A stretch of 7,639 bases of DNA. Origin: an uncultured Clostridia bacterium (GTDB taxonomy: Bacteria > Bacillota > Clostridia > Christensenellales > UBA1242). Both the position numbers and the translations under genes were made by a program. The notes beneath the pieces were generated by a model. It saw nothing but the letters and a program-made list of their open reading frames with translations, ran no database searches and was not told the DNA's origin. Location of the stretch: contig CANRGF010000049.1 in assembly GCA_947630075.1 (NCBI GenBank), positions 1-7,639 of the forward strand, read 5' to 3'. Positions 5,622-7,639 of the stretch are shown one piece after another (position 1 is the stretch's first letter; each line of letters starts with the position of its first letter).

Positions 5622-6614
5622 ATGACATATCAAGAACTAATCGGCAAAATTGTTGCTTTGCAAGATGACGGTTTAGAACTTTTCAACGCTGGCAAATCAG
5701 TGCTTGGCAAAAACTTGTTGGCAACCCATCTGGGCGAATATTCTGGGCCGCAAATTATAATTCAGGGTGGAATTCATGCAAGAGAATATATCACCGCACT
5801 TTTGCTTGTAAGAATGGCCAGAAATCTATTTTTAAACGACCTAGTGCACGGCGGCGGAATTTATTTCGTTTTCCTAACAGATCCAGACGGCGCTGAATTG
5901 GTGCTTGACGGATTAAACGCTGTGAATTGCAATATCACAAAAACATATTTAACCGCCGCAAATGGAGGCAGTGAAGATTTCTCTCAGTTTAAGGCGAACA
6001 TAAATCTTGTGGATTTAAACACAAATTTCAACGCAGATTGGGGAGGCGGAAGCCAAAATGTTTTTTGCCCTGCCACGGAAGATTTTGTTGGGTTTTATCC
6101 GGAGAGCGAACGGGAAGTGCAATCGCTTATAAATTTCACTTTGCAAACTAGACCCATGCTGACAATTTCATATCACACTAAAGGCGATGTGATTTATTAT
6201 GGCTTTGAAAATATGCCGGCTGAAAATTTGATGCGCGACCAATCTATTGGCGAGAGTTTTTCGCTCTACACGGGCTACCCTTTGATTTTCACAGAAAACT
6301 CAACGGGTGGATATAAAGATTGGTGTATAAACAGCTTAAAAATCCCAGCATACACAATCGAAGTAGGAAACAGCTCTCTTCCCCACCCAATAGGTGAAGA
6401 AAGTTTGGACGAAATTTATGAGCAAAACAAAGACATTCCTCTAATTGCGCTAGAAAAAGCAAAAGAATATGCAAATCAAATTGACTTTGCCCTCGCTTTT
6501 GTGCAAAATAATGATAAGGGAGAAAAACATGCAAAATCCAATGAAAAAGGCTACTATGCTAGGCTTAAAAGCAGGCTTGATGGGAGAAGTTCCCGTTGGC
6601 GCGGTGATAGTTAA
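5622..6614 (+). CDS. M14 zinc peptidase, gamma-D-glutamyl-diaminopimelate peptidase-like
   Basis: A 330-aa M14 carboxypeptidase-fold protein without signal peptide or LysM repeats. Zinc ligands are HARE (H52, E55) and H185 in ISYHTKG; the catalytic glutamate is E247 in YTIEVG. Blocks such as VDLNTNFNADWG, GGYKDWC and HPIGEE resemble clostridial enzymes annotated as gamma-D-glutamyl-meso-diaminopimelate peptidases, which cut peptidoglycan stem peptides. With no export signal it probably acts on recycled or imported muropeptides in the cytoplasm. The usual Arg of the Asn-Arg pair is Thr here (DLNTNF); I recall non-Arg residues in relatives, so this is not taken as inactivation. The ATG at 5622 has AAGGAG five bases upstream; the GTG at 5616 overlaps that site. 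The final 28 codons overlap tadA and give an arginine-rich tail unlike the fold, suggesting a lost stop. Confidence 0.8.
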   Translation: MTYQELIGKIVALQDDGLELFNAGKSVLGKNLLATHLGEYSGPQIIIQGGIHAREYITALLLVRMARNLFLNDLVHGGGIYFVFLTDPDGAELVLDGLNAVNCNITKTYLTAANGGSEDFSQFKANINLVDLNTNFNADWGGGSQNVFCPATEDFVGFYPESEREVQSLINFTLQTRPMLTISYHTKGDVIYYGFENMPAENLMRDQSIGESFSLYTGYPLIFTENSTGGYKDWCINSLKIPAYTIEVGNSSLPHPIGEESLDEIYEQNKDIPLIALEKAKEYANQIDFALAFVQNNDKGEKHAKSNEKGYYARLKSRLDGRSSRWRGDS

Positions 6615-6975
6615 AGACAATCGCGTGATTGCTTCCGCTTTTAATTCGCGCGAAAAAGACCAAATTGCCACTCATCACGCCGAAATTAAAGCGATTGAAA
6701 AGGCAAATAAAAAACTGAAATCGTGGAGGCTTGATGATTGCGATTTATATGTAACCTTAGAGCCTTGCCCTATGTGTGCAGGTGCGATTGTGAATGCGCG
6801 CATTAAAAATGTGTTTTACGCGGTGAAGGATGAAGAAAATGGCGGAGTTTCACGATTTGATATTCTGCACGGCACGATGAACCACACAACCAATGCTATT
6901 CAACTTGCTGAATTTGAAGAAGAAAACAAAAAAATAATAAAAGATTTCTTTAAAAGCAAGAGGAAAAACAAATAA
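6529..6975 (+). CDS. tadA: tRNA-specific adenosine deaminase TadA
   Basis: A 148-aa cytidine-deaminase-fold enzyme. The zinc site is plain: H50-A-E52 (E52 is the proton shuttle) and PCPMC with C80 and C83. It converts adenosine to inosine at the wobble position of tRNA-Arg(ACG), and is normally essential. The length and the DVLHG-like ending (FDILHGTMNH) fit TadA rather than a free-base deaminase. The ATG at 6529 has AAGGGAG six bases upstream; an in-frame ATG at 6469 lies deep in the M14 gene and lacks a site. Its first 86 bases overlap the 3' end of the M14 gene in another frame, so expression is probably from the same transcript. A 13-bp hairpin begins at its last base. Confidence 0.95.
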   Translation: MQNPMKKATMLGLKAGLMGEVPVGAVIVKDNRVIASAFNSREKDQIATHHAEIKAIEKANKKLKSWRLDDCDLYVTLEPCPMCAGAIVNARIKNVFYAVKDEENGGVSRFDILHGTMNHTTNAIQLAEFEEENKKIIKDFFKSKRKNK

Positions 6976-7005
6976 AAAAGAAGTGTTTATTTAACACTTC
7001 TTTTT
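6975..7005. terminator. Bidirectional terminator between tadA and HU gene
   Basis: A perfect 13-bp stem: 6975-6987 pairs with 6993-7005 around a five-base loop TATTT. A-rich on the left and T-rich on the right, it gives a U tract in both directions. It ends tadA on the plus strand. On the minus strand it ends the HU gene, whose last codons lie in the right arm. Confidence 0.9.
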
Positions 7006-7259
7006 AATGTTTCGCTCGCTCTAAAAGTGGGCGTTCTGCGCGCTTGTGCCATGCTGGTTTTTTTAGTTACAAAACTATACATAGGCTTAGACTTAATTTC
7101 GTTCACCTTAAACTTGCCGAAGTTTGAGAGAGTAACGCTGTCGCCCTGGCTAAGTGCGTCCTTAATCACATCTAAAATTGTGTCTAGGCACAACCTGCAG
7201 TCCTTTTTGGTCAAACCCGCCCTTGCTTTGACAATATCCACAAATTCATTTTTATTCAT
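6987..7259 (-). CDS. hup: HU-family DNA-binding protein, divergent arm
   Basis: A 90-aa histone-like protein, exactly the usual HU length. It aligns without gaps to classical HU: an N-terminal helix pair (MNKNEFVDIVKARAGLTKKD), the FGKF turn at residues 47-50, and TPTFRASETLK at 76-86. HU dimers bind and bend DNA in the nucleoid. The oddity is in the DNA-binding arm: the conserved RNPQTG at 61-66 reads YSFVTK, so the arm-tip proline that wedges into DNA (P63) is a phenylalanine. Basic residues remain (KK at 66-67, RR at 74-75). The ATG has GGAGG six bases upstream and a plausible promoter. It lies downstream of a flippase gene on the same strand, as in clostridial spoVB-mazG-hup clusters. It is clearly HU family; whether it is the main HU is uncertain. 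Confidence 0.9.
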   Translation of the reverse strand: MNKNEFVDIVKARAGLTKKDCRLCLDTILDVIKDALSQGDSVTLSNFGKFKVNEIKSKPMYSFVTKKTSMAQARRTPTFRASETLKRSVK

Positions 7260-7295
7260 AATCGTCCTCCGCTTTGATTATCTCCAAGCGAACGA

Positions 7296-7324
7296 TATTT
7301 AAACAAATTTTAATAAAAACTCAA
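7296..7324 (-). promoter_or_regulatory. Probable sigma-A promoter of the HU gene
   Basis: On the minus strand, TTGAGT (7319-7324), a 17-base spacer and TAAATA (7296-7301). The start site would be near 7289, giving a leader of about 30 bases that contains the GGAGG at 7266-7270. The match is moderate and the region is AT-rich. No terminator separates it from the flippase gene, so read-through is also possible. Confidence 0.45.
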
Positions 7325-7351
7325 ATTTTTGCACGATTTTTTAATAAAATT

Positions 7352-7639
7352 TTAAATTTTATGATGTTTTTTCACACTTTTATATTTCAACATTGCCAAA
7401 TCTTGCCTATCCACAATTTTAAATGCAAACAGGCTGGCCAGATAAATCACACCCGCCGAGCACAATGATAGCATGCTGAAAAATGCACTAAATGATATGT
7501 TGTTTGCCACGGCTAAAAATATAACTAAAACAAAGTTGGCACATATCAGTTTGGATAAAAATAGATTACTAAATTTTAAATTGAAATTCTCGCGTATTTC
7601 AAAGTAATTCAATGCCATTGCCACCATATAGCAACTTGT
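7352..7639 (-). CDS. C-terminal end of SpoVB/MurJ-like flippase (partial)
   Basis: Only the last 95 residues are in the window; the frame is open to the right edge, so the start lies outside. Two hydrophobic membrane segments (about 40 residues each side of an NISFS turn) are followed by FKIVDRQDLAML and a basic tail. That ending, a membrane helix followed by a 'KEDL..L'-like motif, is typical of polysaccharide biosynthesis/SpoVB/MurJ-type MOP-superfamily transporters, which flip lipid-linked wall precursors. The HU gene just downstream supports it, because clostridia often place hup after a SpoVB-like gene. With a C-terminal fragment only, the family is probable and the exact substrate (lipid II or another glycolipid) cannot be told. 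Confidence 0.55.
   Translation of the reverse strand, partial: TSCYMVAMALNYFEIRENFNLKFSNLFLSKLICANFVLVIFLAVANNISFSAFFSMLSLCSAGVIYLASLFAFKIVDRQDLAMLKYKSVKKHHKI

Noticed and set aside
7344..7362. Inverted repeat ATAAAATT/AATTTTAT at the end of the flippase gene
   Set aside because: It is only A/T pairs with a three-base loop and no following T tract on the minus strand, so it is not a credible terminator.

Overview
This window looks like the chromosome of an AT-rich, low-GC Gram-positive bacterium, most likely an uncultured member of the Clostridia. The case rests on AGAGG/GGAGG ribosome binding sites, sigma-A promoters, U-tract hairpin terminators, and a yabP-yabQ-divIC cluster. That cluster belongs to endospore-forming Firmicutes and their relatives. 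No phage, transposon, CRISPR array, tRNA or rRNA was found. No gene-free stretch exceeds 300 bases; the largest gap (786-968, 183 bp) holds the promoter of the leftward lipoprotein gene.

Layout, left to right. A leftward lipoprotein gene (21-785) has a consensus promoter overlapped by a 22-bp palindrome. Its coding sequence seems to shift frame near base 80 and run off the left edge. Next is a tightly overlapping rightward operon (969-2350): yabP, yabQ, divIC and a small cytidylate-kinase-like P-loop kinase. A second promoter inside yabQ probably supplies divIC and the kinase during growth. This operon converges on a leftward gene (2370-3014) encoding only the acetyltransferase half of GlmU, with a shared terminator between them. 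A 67-76 bp divergent intergenic region then drives that gene leftward and a rightward operon of two CPBP-family membrane proteases plus rlmH (3091-5503). Both divergent promoters lie so close to their start codons that the mRNAs appear leaderless. After a terminator come an M14 peptidoglycan peptidase and tadA, which overlap (5622-6975). These converge on a leftward HU gene (6987-7259) preceded by the end of a SpoVB/MurJ-like flippase gene (7352 to the right edge).

How the genes fit together. Several act on the cell envelope, division or sporulation: YabP and YabQ, DivIC, the GlmU-type acetyltransferase, the M14 peptidase, the flippase and perhaps the CPBP proteases. RlmH and TadA modify the ribosome and tRNA. 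In Bacillus, glmU, yabM (a SpoVB-like flippase), yabP, yabQ and divIC lie in one chromosomal neighbourhood, and many clostridia add an HU gene there. The window can be read as a rearranged remnant of that neighbourhood. I see no clear novel defence or mobile system. The most unusual points are the stand-alone GlmU acetyltransferase domain, the paired leaderless-type divergent promoters, the HU protein lacking its arm-tip proline, the archaeal-type CMP kinase coupled to divIC, and the apparent frameshift in the lipoprotein gene.
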